The position numbers and the translations under genes are program-made. This document shows positions 1-6,306 of a stretch of DNA of 36,493 nt, one piece after another. The notes beneath the pieces are model-generated. The model ran no database searches. It was not told where the DNA came from and worked only from the letters and a program-made list of their open reading frames with translations. The stretch is from CAZUGA01 sp964619885. Lineage in GTDB: Bacteria > Pseudomonadota > Gammaproteobacteria > Methylococcales > UBA1147. Location of the stretch: the NCBI GenBank assembly GCA_964619885.1, contig CAZUGA010000045.1, positions 1 through 36,493 on the forward strand, in the 5' to 3' direction. Within the stretch, counting starts at the first letter, position 1; each line of letters starts with the position of its first letter.

Positions 1-7
1 GAGAATA

Positions 8-343
8 TCAGTTCACAACTATTTCTATAGATGGTACGGACGGACGCTTACGTTCGACCGCTGGCTTGGAGACGATAAAGTCCTTGCGTAAAATCGGCAG
101 ATTGCTTGCGTTAGCCACCCGCGTTAACATTTCCGGCAGCCCTTTGAACCAACGCCCAGTGACCACGGAAAGACAAGCCAAACCCATGTCTTGATAGACT
201 TCAGCGATAGCTTCAACCGACCGGTCCCGCAATAAATCGCCATTATTCGGCGTATACGCTTTGATTTCACCAATCACCGGTATGGTTCCGTCGGATGAGC
301 TAATCAATAATCGTTTAAGAAAATCAGTATTGTCCATGACCAC
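8..343 (-). CDS. TrpC-like indole-3-glycerol-phosphate synthase half barrel (short or truncated)
   Basis: The 111-residue product matches the first half of the indole-3-glycerol-phosphate synthase (beta/alpha)8 barrel. IPVIGEIK (21-28) is strand 1 with the usual E26 and catalytic lysine K28. VVTGRWFKG (60-68) corresponds to the usual VLTDxxxFxG. ILRKDFIV (84-91) carries the second catalytic lysine K87. Full-length TrpC has about 260 residues: this one lacks most of the N-terminal helix and ends at a TGA (positions 8-10) around strand 4, so the residues that normally lie in strands 5-7 are absent. The SPSKG loop is TPNNG. The start is GTG at 343 with GAGGA five bases upstream; an ATG at 337 is the alternative. 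It is the last visible gene of the operon, 27 bases after the TrpD-like gene. It could be a nonsense-truncated gene, a genuine half-barrel protein, or an artefact of the window edge. Confidence 0.6.
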   Translation of the reverse strand: MVMDNTDFLKRLLISSSDGTIPVIGEIKAYTPNNGDLLRDRSVEAIAEVYQDMGLACLSVVTGRWFKGLPEMLTRVANASNLPILRKDFIVSKPAVERKRPSVPSIEIVVN

Positions 344-370
344 CTATTCCTCTACTGGCGTCGATCCCCA

Positions 371-1426
371 TTACGCGGCTGATTCGGCGACGCGTTTAGA
401 ATTTTGCCGCGCACCCCATTCGAGTACACGCTGCAACTGCGCGACAGCTTTCCCGTCATCGATAGTTTTCGCAGCCAACTCTATACCTGTTTCGATACTT
501 CGAACTATGCCGGCGATAAACAACAGTGCCGCGCTATTCAAAACAACCGTATCACGGGCTTCGTCTCGCCTTTGCCCGGTCAAAACCCGACGTAATAACA
601 TGCTATTTTGCTTAACATCTCCGCCAGCCAATTTTTCCACACACCCCCCGCCGAACCCCAGATTGCGTGATGACAACGAAAACCGTTGAATTCCATCATC
701 AATCATGCGGCAGTGATTTACTCCAACGCTGCTAAATTCATCCATAGCGCAATCGGCGTGAACCAACAAAGTTTTGGGTGCGTCCTGCTGGCTCAACACA
801 TCGGTAAAAATATCCAAATAATCAAATCGACCGACACCGATCAACTGTCCGGCCACACGATACGGACACAACAAGGGGCCGACGATATTGACAAAACCAG
901 CAATATCACGGAATTGAAGCGGCAAAATATGAATCGCTAATCGCCTCAATAACGCGCCGTAATGGGCGGCCGGAACAAAACCTACTCCCAATTGATCGAG
1001 CATATCGGCCAGCATTGCTTCACTGTCCGGCATTGGGACACCCAAGCTGGCCAACACATCCAACGATCCGCATTGGCTGTTATACGCAGCAGAACCGCTT
1101 TTTAACACTTTGGCCCCGGCTGCACTGGCGACAAACGCCACCGCGGTACTAATATTGAACGTTGATATTCCTCCGCCGGTACCGACGATATTGACTGCAT
1201 TTTCACCACCCCTGAGTTGCTTTACAGGGCTTACTTGAAATACATGGGATACAAAATTACTGACATTCTCTGCGTTCAGCGGTTTGGCCGATAATCCAGC
1301 AAGAAAAGCAGTGACTTCTGATTTGCTGACATCGCCTTGCATCACACGGTCAAGAAATGCATGAAACGCTTCTGACTCAGGTGGAATATCTCCGCTGATC
1401 AGTTGACGAAGAAATGGATTTTTCAT
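371..1426 (-). CDS. Anthranilate phosphoribosyltransferase-like (TrpD-fold) enzyme with altered acceptor site
   Basis: The 351 residues have the length and fold markers of class-IV phosphoribosyltransferases (TrpD). Retained are the PRPP loop GTGG followed by STFNIST (82-94), VGPLLCP (182-188) and the Mg-binding pair MDE (228-230). The anthranilate side is changed. The invariant GTGGDG has lost its Asp (GTGGG, 82-86). KHGNR, which contributes the His and Asn that contact anthranilate, is KSGSA (109-113). The PVR motif, whose Arg binds the carboxylate, reads PLQ (169-171). Known TrpD joins PRPP to anthranilate; I infer that this paralogue still binds PRPP-Mg but acts on a different acceptor. 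The gene starts one base after the carrier-protein stop, so the two are probably translationally coupled. No other trp genes lie nearby, so this is probably not the housekeeping trpD. Family assignment is sure; the substrate is unknown. Confidence 0.85.
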   Translation of the reverse strand: MKNPFLRQLISGDIPPESEAFHAFLDRVMQGDVSKSEVTAFLAGLSAKPLNAENVSNFVSHVFQVSPVKQLRGGENAVNIVGTGGGISTFNISTAVAFVASAAGAKVLKSGSAAYNSQCGSLDVLASLGVPMPDSEAMLADMLDQLGVGFVPAAHYGALLRRLAIHILPLQFRDIAGFVNIVGPLLCPYRVAGQLIGVGRFDYLDIFTDVLSQQDAPKTLLVHADCAMDEFSSVGVNHCRMIDDGIQRFSLSSRNLGFGGGCVEKLAGGDVKQNSMLLRRVLTGQRRDEARDTVVLNSAALLFIAGIVRSIETGIELAAKTIDDGKAVAQLQRVLEWGARQNSKRVAESAA

Positions 1427-1427
1427 A

Positions 1428-1682
1428 TCAGACCACCGATGAATGATCTGGCGCGACCAATTTTAATATCGCATTTATAGAATTCAAATTCTCCGGCACC
1501 ATGGCTTCCGGTTCTATCACCGCACCCATTTCTTCTTCCAAAAATGCAACAATCCTCAGCAAACCTAAAGAATCGACTATTCCGGCATCGACCAGATTTA
1601 AATCCTCTGGAATCGTTTGGATATCGCTGCCATCCAAAAATTCATCTGCTATAAAGCGGGTAATACGATCACGTGATTTCAT
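1428..1682 (-). CDS. Peptidyl/acyl carrier protein (PltL/PigG-like)
   Basis: A free-standing carrier protein of 84 residues. The phosphopantetheine attachment motif GIVDSLGLL (34-42) holds the modifiable Ser38, and the surrounding helical pattern is that of PP-binding domains. A strong Shine-Dalgarno GGAGG lies seven bases before the ATG. In pyrrole-forming pathways (pyoluteorin, prodigiosin) such a protein carries the prolyl thioester while the ring is oxidised. Its place downstream of an adenylation gene and a prolyl-carrier-type dehydrogenase supports the same role here. It is separated from the adenylation gene by 109 bases, the longest gap inside the operon, so its expression may be set separately by its own strong ribosome site. 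A generic acyl carrier role cannot be excluded. Confidence 0.85.
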   Translation of the reverse strand: MKSRDRITRFIADEFLDGSDIQTIPEDLNLVDAGIVDSLGLLRIVAFLEEEMGAVIEPEAMVPENLNSINAILKLVAPDHSSVV

Positions 1683-1791
1683 GATATTCCTCCATCCTTG
1701 GTTCTAGAGTTAATCTCTTAAAAAATAATAGCGACTGTAAACGTTTCAAAATCTCCAAATTCTCCGGGAATCCTGGCCAACATCGGATTGA

Positions 1792-1808
1792 CTACAAATG
1801 GTTTGTAG
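1792..1808 (-). other. Seven-base-pair hairpin at the stop of the adenylation gene
   Basis: CTACAAA / TTTGTAG form a perfect seven-pair stem with a three-base loop, and the adenylation gene's TAG stop lies inside one arm. There is no U tract after it on the minus strand, so it is not a standard intrinsic terminator. It may protect or delimit the upstream mRNA inside the operon. The stem is AT-rich, and its function is unproven. Confidence 0.35.
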
Positions 1809-3342
1809 CTAGCGGCCTTTTTGATTCTACTTTTGACGCTTGCAGCCAAATATCGGCAACCCGATGTTTGTCGATTTTCCCTGTACCACCCCGAGGTAAT
1901 GCGTCGTGGGTAATATAGAAACTATGGGGGATCGCGTATTTGGGCAACCCACTCGCACAATAGATTTTCAAGTCCAATGGAGAACACGAAATCCCCGTCT
2001 TGGGCCTGAGTACTGCAATAATCCGATTGCCGATAAAATCATCCGCAACGCAAAATAATGTCACTTCTTCAAACTTTTCCGATTTGCGTAAATAATCCTC
2101 TATTTCGGTCAAATTAACCCGGTATCCGTTGGTTTTTACCACCGAGTCGATACGACCATGAAAATACATCTGACCGTCTGGCTGCTGGGAGACCAAATCG
2201 TTGGTTCGGTAATATCGGTCGACAATCGTGTTTTTGTCCGTATCGCCCAGATACCCGGCCATCAAGGTTTTTCCAGAAATCAGCAGATGCCCTTTCTGCC
2301 CGAATTCAACGTCATGACCCTCGTCATCTACGATTCTATAGTCAATATGCGGTAATACTTCTCCAATTGGCAATGGATCGGGGGCATCCACAACATTAGC
2401 GGGCACCGAATACATAAATGTATCGTTCGTTTCGGTACATCCGTAAACGTTGTAAATTCTGGCGCGCGGAAACAACTCCGGCAATTTGAGCAAGGTCTGC
2501 CTGGGCATACGCTCACCGGCGAAAATTACGCGCCTTACTGTCTGCATCGATTCGCTTGGACTACGGCGATCAAATGTTTGCAATGTCAACGCGGAAGGCA
2601 CCGACTGCCAAATCGTAATCTTCGATTGGTTGACCAATTGCCGCATGCGTGCAGCACTGGCGGTATCGGCTGGCGTTGCCAGTACCACCGCGGCAGAAGC
2701 CGCGAGTGCTGCAAACAGATCAAAAAATGATAAATCGAATTGCAAAGGCGCATGACTAAGTAAGCGGTCATCGGCTTTCAAGTCAAATGCCGACAATGCC
2801 CAAGATACGAACACGGTCAAATTTCCGTGGGTAATAACCGCACCCTTGGGGTCACCGGTAGAACCCGACGTGTGCAATATTGCCGCAGCGTCGCCGGCAG
2901 TAACATTACGCGCAGTAAATTTCGCGGAATCTCGGTCAACCGCCGAAACCATATGATAGACCTGAATCAATTCGACACCCAGCATACTGACCGTAGATTC
3001 AAAAAATGCCGAAGGAACCGCATCAACCAATACAAAACGCATGGCGCAGTTTTTCAACATATATTGGGTTCTGGGCGCCGGGTTGGCGGTTGATATCGGC
3101 ACATAGCAGCAGCCCAGTTTTAGGATGCCATAGATACTGGCTATAGCATCTATGCTTTTATCCATATAGATTCCAATCCGTTCACCGGGACGAACGCCTT
3201 TAGATTCCAAACCTAACGCGATCTTATTTGAAATAGTATCAAAGTCCGCGTAGCTGTAGCTAACTTCGTCAGCGACAACCGCGCAACGGCCAGGATCTAC
3301 CTTGCAGTTTGTTTGTAAAACTTCCAAAATTGATTTGTTCAT
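1792..3342 (-). CDS. Free-standing adenylation enzyme, probably L-proline (or proline-like) carrier-protein ligase
   Basis: A 516-residue member of the ANL (AMP-forming acyl/aminoacyl ligase) superfamily. Core motifs run in order: A3 HTSGSTGDPKG (157-167), A4 QFDLSFFDLF (201-210) with D203 at the position that binds the alpha-amino group in amino-acid-activating domains, A5 NVYGCTET (298-305), A7 YRTND (378-382), A8 GRIDSVVKTNGYRVN (396-410) and A10 PRGGTGKID (483-491) with catalytic K489. There is no condensation or carrier domain, as in PigI/PltF, which load L-proline onto a separate carrier protein. It begins two bases after the dehydrogenase gene, and a carrier protein follows, which fits the pyrrole-starter triad. 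The presence of D203 argues for an amino acid substrate. Proline is inferred from context; a cyclic product of the EctC-like enzyme is an alternative. Confidence 0.8.
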   Translation of the reverse strand: MNKSILEVLQTNCKVDPGRCAVVADEVSYSYADFDTISNKIALGLESKGVRPGERIGIYMDKSIDAIASIYGILKLGCCYVPISTANPAPRTQYMLKNCAMRFVLVDAVPSAFFESTVSMLGVELIQVYHMVSAVDRDSAKFTARNVTAGDAAAILHTSGSTGDPKGAVITHGNLTVFVSWALSAFDLKADDRLLSHAPLQFDLSFFDLFAALAASAAVVLATPADTASAARMRQLVNQSKITIWQSVPSALTLQTFDRRSPSESMQTVRRVIFAGERMPRQTLLKLPELFPRARIYNVYGCTETNDTFMYSVPANVVDAPDPLPIGEVLPHIDYRIVDDEGHDVEFGQKGHLLISGKTLMAGYLGDTDKNTIVDRYYRTNDLVSQQPDGQMYFHGRIDSVVKTNGYRVNLTEIEDYLRKSEKFEEVTLFCVADDFIGNRIIAVLRPKTGISCSPLDLKIYCASGLPKYAIPHSFYITHDALPRGGTGKIDKHRVADIWLQASKVESKRPLATNHL

Positions 3343-3344
3343 TT

Positions 3345-4487
3345 TTATATCCCTAACATACTGGCAATTTTGTTACGCTGAATCTCTGAAGTTCCCGAAT
3401 AAATCGTACCGGCAATGGAATTGCGTAATTCTTTCTCTACACCGTGCTCGACCATGTACCCTTTGCCACCGAATATCTGAACCGCATGCAGCGCTGATGC
3501 GACGTTAGCCTCACTGGCTACCAGTTTTGCTATAGCTAAATCGATGGTCGCGTTTTCCTTGCGTTGAATTTTCGTTGCGGTGCGATAAAGCATTTCGCGC
3601 GAGGTTTTAACCCCGACTTGCATATCGACGATCTTGTTCGCAACAGCCTGGAATGAGCCTATAGCTTGTCCAAACTGCTTACGATTTTTGGCATATTCAA
3701 TACTTTTTTCCAGGCGCCGCTGCATCTCGCCGACCGATATCGCGAAACCGCATAATATCTCCCACTTCATAACATATTCGAGAATTGGAAACCCCAACCC
3801 TGGCTTGGCAATTATGTTTTCAGTCGATACCTGGCAATCTTCGAAGATCAAGTCAGAAAGTTGCAGAGTTCGCAGCCCCATTTTGGCAATCGGTTCGCCG
3901 GTCGAAAATCCAGGTGTTCCGCGTTCAACCAGAAAAACCGTACCGCCACCTAGTGCACCTTGATTTTTATCGGTCATCGCATAAACCATGAATAGATCCG
4001 CTATAGGGCCATTGCTGATAAAAGTCTTACGGCCATTCAAGATATATTTTTTTCCGCACTCGGTGGCCGAAGTCCGCATGCTAAAGGCGTCGGACCCCCC
4101 GCCCGGTTCGGTAATTGCGTGCGCGCAAACGCTCCCGCCAGAACAAACGCGAGACAAATAATTTTGCTTCTGTTGTTCGGTGCCGAACCGCATCAGCGGA
4201 ATACCTGTACTTACTATTTGTGTACTGACCGCCATGTTCAGTCCGCTATCGGCACAGTGGTAACCTAGTGCTTCCAGTACTTTCATCGTTGCAATTAGGT
4301 CCTGATCGCTACCTCCGTATTCGGATGGGAAGGGCAAACCAAGGATTCCTGATTCCCGAATCATCTGCCATTTATGCCAGGGGAATTCGCAACGTTGATC
4401 CCAACCAATATGGTCTTCGCTGAGAGCGCTACCCAATTCCGCAATCACTTCAATATAATTTTCTGCTGACCCTTTTGCGTTCATCAT
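3345..4487 (-). CDS. Acyl-CoA dehydrogenase-fold enzyme, prolyl-carrier-protein dehydrogenase type (PigA/PltE-like)
   Basis: A 380-residue flavoprotein of the acyl-CoA dehydrogenase family. Recognisable stretches are the FAD-contacting ITEPGGGSD (125-133), NGRKTFISNGPIADLFMVYA (151-170), RKQFGQAIGSFQ (269-280) and the C-terminal IYSGTSEIQRN (362-372). In ordinary medium-chain enzymes the last motif reads YEGT and contains the catalytic Glu. Here it is YSGT, and a Glu is instead found at KWE (241-243), the location of the base in prolyl-carrier dehydrogenases such as PigA, which also have SGT at the C-terminal site. I therefore infer oxidation of a carrier-bound proline-like ring to a pyrrole. 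It lies between the EctC-like gene (50-base gap) and the adenylation gene (2-base gap). A plain acyl-CoA substrate is less likely but possible. Confidence 0.8.
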   Translation of the reverse strand: MMNAKGSAENYIEVIAELGSALSEDHIGWDQRCEFPWHKWQMIRESGILGLPFPSEYGGSDQDLIATMKVLEALGYHCADSGLNMAVSTQIVSTGIPLMRFGTEQQKQNYLSRVCSGGSVCAHAITEPGGGSDAFSMRTSATECGKKYILNGRKTFISNGPIADLFMVYAMTDKNQGALGGGTVFLVERGTPGFSTGEPIAKMGLRTLQLSDLIFEDCQVSTENIIAKPGLGFPILEYVMKWEILCGFAISVGEMQRRLEKSIEYAKNRKQFGQAIGSFQAVANKIVDMQVGVKTSREMLYRTATKIQRKENATIDLAIAKLVASEANVASALHAVQIFGGKGYMVEHGVEKELRNSIAGTIYSGTSEIQRNKIASMLGI

Positions 4488-4537
4488 CCAAATTCCATTT
4501 GAGTGAATTAGACTAACTTGTTAAGTTGAATCAACGT

Positions 4538-4921
4538 TCAATACGACGAACTACCGTCATCATTAAGCTTATGAGACTCATTTCCATTGAGCGCGGGTTT
4601 AAAGACGCAAACCAACCGCAACTCGTCATTTGCGACCAAATAATGCTTATCGTGCTTATCCAGCGCATACATCGTGCCTGGTGATATAGGATGCACATCG
4701 CCCGTTTCAGTATTCTGTATTTCTCCTTCTCCAGCGATGCAATAGCAAGCTTCCATGTGGTTTTTATACTCCAGCAAAGATTTGGAGCCCGCTTTACAAA
4801 TGGTATCGGTCAGTGAAAATTCCATGCCGTCCTTTTCGATTAAAAATCGGCGACTATTACCGTTTCCCCAATCGACGTCGCGGGATGTATTCACCAACGT
4901 ATCTAAAGATCTAACAATCAT
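4538..4921 (-). CDS. Ectoine synthase-like cupin (solitary EctC homologue)
   Basis: The 127 residues align over their whole length with L-ectoine synthase (EctC), a single-domain cupin that closes the ectoine ring. The iron ligands known for EctC fall at the same numbers: Tyr52 and Glu57 in YKNHMEA (52-58) and His93 in KHDKHY (89-94). Thr40 of the substrate pocket is present, as are the core GEGEI (64-68) and the family C-terminal pattern NGNESHK. No ectA, ectB or ectD is present; instead the gene heads the operon with the pyrrole-type activation genes. EctC is known to make a cyclic amidine (ADPC) from glutamine as a side reaction, so a ring-closing role on another amino acid is conceivable here. 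Shine-Dalgarno AAGGGA precedes the ATG. Family is sure; whether it makes ectoine is open. Confidence 0.85.
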   Translation of the reverse strand: MIVRSLDTLVNTSRDVDWGNGNSRRFLIEKDGMEFSLTDTICKAGSKSLLEYKNHMEACYCIAGEGEIQNTETGDVHPISPGTMYALDKHDKHYLVANDELRLVCVFKPALNGNESHKLNDDGSSSY

Positions 4922-4965
4922 GAGTAATTCCCTTGCCTAATTAAATTGTCGTGTAGCCATATCCG

Positions 4966-5014
4966 TTGACCCAAATAACTGTAATTTAATGTTAAAAGCC
5001 AACGGATGGGTCAA
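4966..5014. promoter_or_regulatory. Perfect 8-bp inverted repeat upstream of the ectC-like operon (possible operator)
   Basis: TTGACCCA (4966-4973) and TGGGTCAA (5007-5014) are perfect reverse complements 33 bases apart. On the minus strand the 5007-5014 arm reads TTGACCCA, so TTGACC could serve as a -35 element, with TTAAAT about 19 bases downstream as a weak -10. The element lies 45-93 bases before the ectC-like start codon. A second short pair, TCCGTT (4962-4967) and AACGGA (5001-5006), overlaps it. A regulator site is inferred; nothing here names the regulator. Confidence 0.4.
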
Positions 5015-5031
5015 TGTTTAATTGATACCGC

Positions 5032-5070
5032 ACCGCTGAAATGGGGTTTCTACGCCGACATTTCAGCGGT
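5032..5070. repeat. Perfect 11-bp inverted repeat between the secreted-protein gene and the ectC-like operon
   Basis: ACCGCTGAAAT (5032-5042) and ATTTCAGCGGT (5060-5070) match perfectly, with a 17-base spacer. It lies 75 bases after the stop of the secreted-protein gene and 111 bases before the ectC-like start. As RNA it would be a stable hairpin that could end the upstream transcript, but no U tract follows on the minus strand (nor on the plus strand), and the loop is large. It could equally be a protein-binding operator. Confidence 0.55.
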
Positions 5071-5144
5071 TGGTATTCCAGGGTTTCTACTTTGAGAGAA
5101 ACATTCCTTGTTGTTGCCCAACCAGCAATCCTAGTGACTTAGGA

Positions 5145-6089
5145 TTACAATCGTTCGCCAGACATCAGAAAAACAACATGGTCATGGGTTACCGCACCTG
5201 GAGCAAACGTACTGCTGAATTCTGTGCCGTCAGCCGCTATAAATTTACTCGGCGCAGCACCGACCTCTGGAACCGCACCTGACATATTGGCATCAGAATG
5301 ATACGCCAAGGTCGCAAACATCATCTGGGATCCGTCCTCAGCAATATCTTTAGGGCACGATGCAAGGTCGCGTACGAATGAAGCACGCCCCCGTTGGTTT
5401 GGAACCACGGCATTGGGTATCCCGCCCAAGGGTACCGGAACGATTTGTGCGTTCGCTGCACCCGGTGGGGTTGTATTCCAAACACCCCACATCGTATAGA
5501 TTCCATTAGGGATGAGATTTCTAAATTCGATCCGAACCCGGGCCGTACCGTTAGCTCTGCAACGCAAATGCATTCGACCACGTGCACCCAACCATTCACC
5601 CAACGTTATTTGGTCATTTGGATTACTTTTGGTTGGGGGCAGGGCATTTCCAGGAACATCCGTGAGTGAAGGTACCGCGCTGCGGCTTCCGTCTAATCCT
5701 GTGACCACCGGAACTTCGCGCAGCGGAATATTTTTGATACGTGGATCCACATCAGGGATACCCGCTGCAGCTAAGAATGCAGTATCCGTTGTTGTCGAAA
5801 CAACAATATCGTCGTGACAATTGTCTGGTGACAATGGTATGGGTAATAAACCCTCCGGGTTGTATTCGCCCAAATTCGTGGCTCTTATTGTGGGGGGAAG
5901 ACCTGCGGGTACCGGCAGGTGAAAAACTGGCAATCCGCACAGATCGTTGATCCCGGTTACCGCATCACCCCGTATAGAATACCGACGAGTTTCGCTGTGA
6001 TCAGCCATTGCCGCTATTGGCAATACAATCCCTATCGCAACCGCCATCGAAAAACGCGTCAGTTTTGTCCAATTATGTTTTAATTCCAT
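5145..6089 (-). CDS. Secreted protein of unknown function
   Basis: I do not recognise this 314-residue protein. The ATG at 6089 is chosen because a perfect GGAGGT lies eight bases before it; a TTG five codons upstream (6104) would place that Shine-Dalgarno inside the coding region. The N-terminus is a classic Sec signal: basic residues (KHNWTKLTR), a hydrophobic core (MAVAIGIVLPI) and AMA before a likely cut after residue 29. The mature part is rich in Pro, Gly and Asn, has a few cysteines and ends in a His/Asp-containing stretch (VTHDHVVF). Aromatic-rich YTMWGVWN suggests a beta-sandwich. It is probably periplasmic or released. It is on the same strand as the downstream pyrrole-type operon, but 223 bases and an 11-bp inverted repeat separate them, so joint function is not shown. 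Confidence 0.75.
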   Translation of the reverse strand: MELKHNWTKLTRFSMAVAIGIVLPIAAMADHSETRRYSIRGDAVTGINDLCGLPVFHLPVPAGLPPTIRATNLGEYNPEGLLPIPLSPDNCHDDIVVSTTTDTAFLAAAGIPDVDPRIKNIPLREVPVVTGLDGSRSAVPSLTDVPGNALPPTKSNPNDQITLGEWLGARGRMHLRCRANGTARVRIEFRNLIPNGIYTMWGVWNTTPPGAANAQIVPVPLGGIPNAVVPNQRGRASFVRDLASCPKDIAEDGSQMMFATLAYHSDANMSGAVPEVGAAPSKFIAADGTEFSSTFAPGAVTHDHVVFLMSGERL

Positions 6090-6126
6090 TTTTGTGACCT
6101 CCAATTTGTCACTTATTCCATATCAT

Positions 6127-6143
6127 TCCGGGTCTAACCCGGA
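6127..6143 (-). other. GC-rich 7-bp hairpin in the leader of the secreted-protein gene
   Basis: TCCGGGT and ACCCGGA pair perfectly around a CTA/TAG loop, 37 bases upstream of the chosen start codon. There is no U tract after it. It may affect mRNA stability or translation of the secreted protein. The remaining sequence to 6306 shows nothing else I can support. Confidence 0.35.
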
Positions 6144-6306
6144 TCCACAATTCACTTCACCTATAAACAGCGCTCACACCAAACAACTCGATAAATCGGC
6201 GTACTCCAGTTTCGCTGTCGAAATCCAATTTACACAAGCTTAAGACTTTAGTATGTGGCGTTTTCTACAAGTACATTGTGAAAAATTCACTAGTTTTAGA
6301 TTTGGA

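Noticed and set aside
261..689. 142-codon plus-strand frame across the trpC/trpD-like junction
   Set aside because: It is antisense to two genes with clear family matches, has no family resemblance and no ribosome site.
8..1426. Part of the ordinary tryptophan operon
   Set aside because: The TrpD-like enzyme lacks the anthranilate-binding residues, the TrpC-like frame is only half length, no trpE, trpG, trpF, trpB or trpA is nearby, and the upstream genes belong to carrier-protein chemistry.
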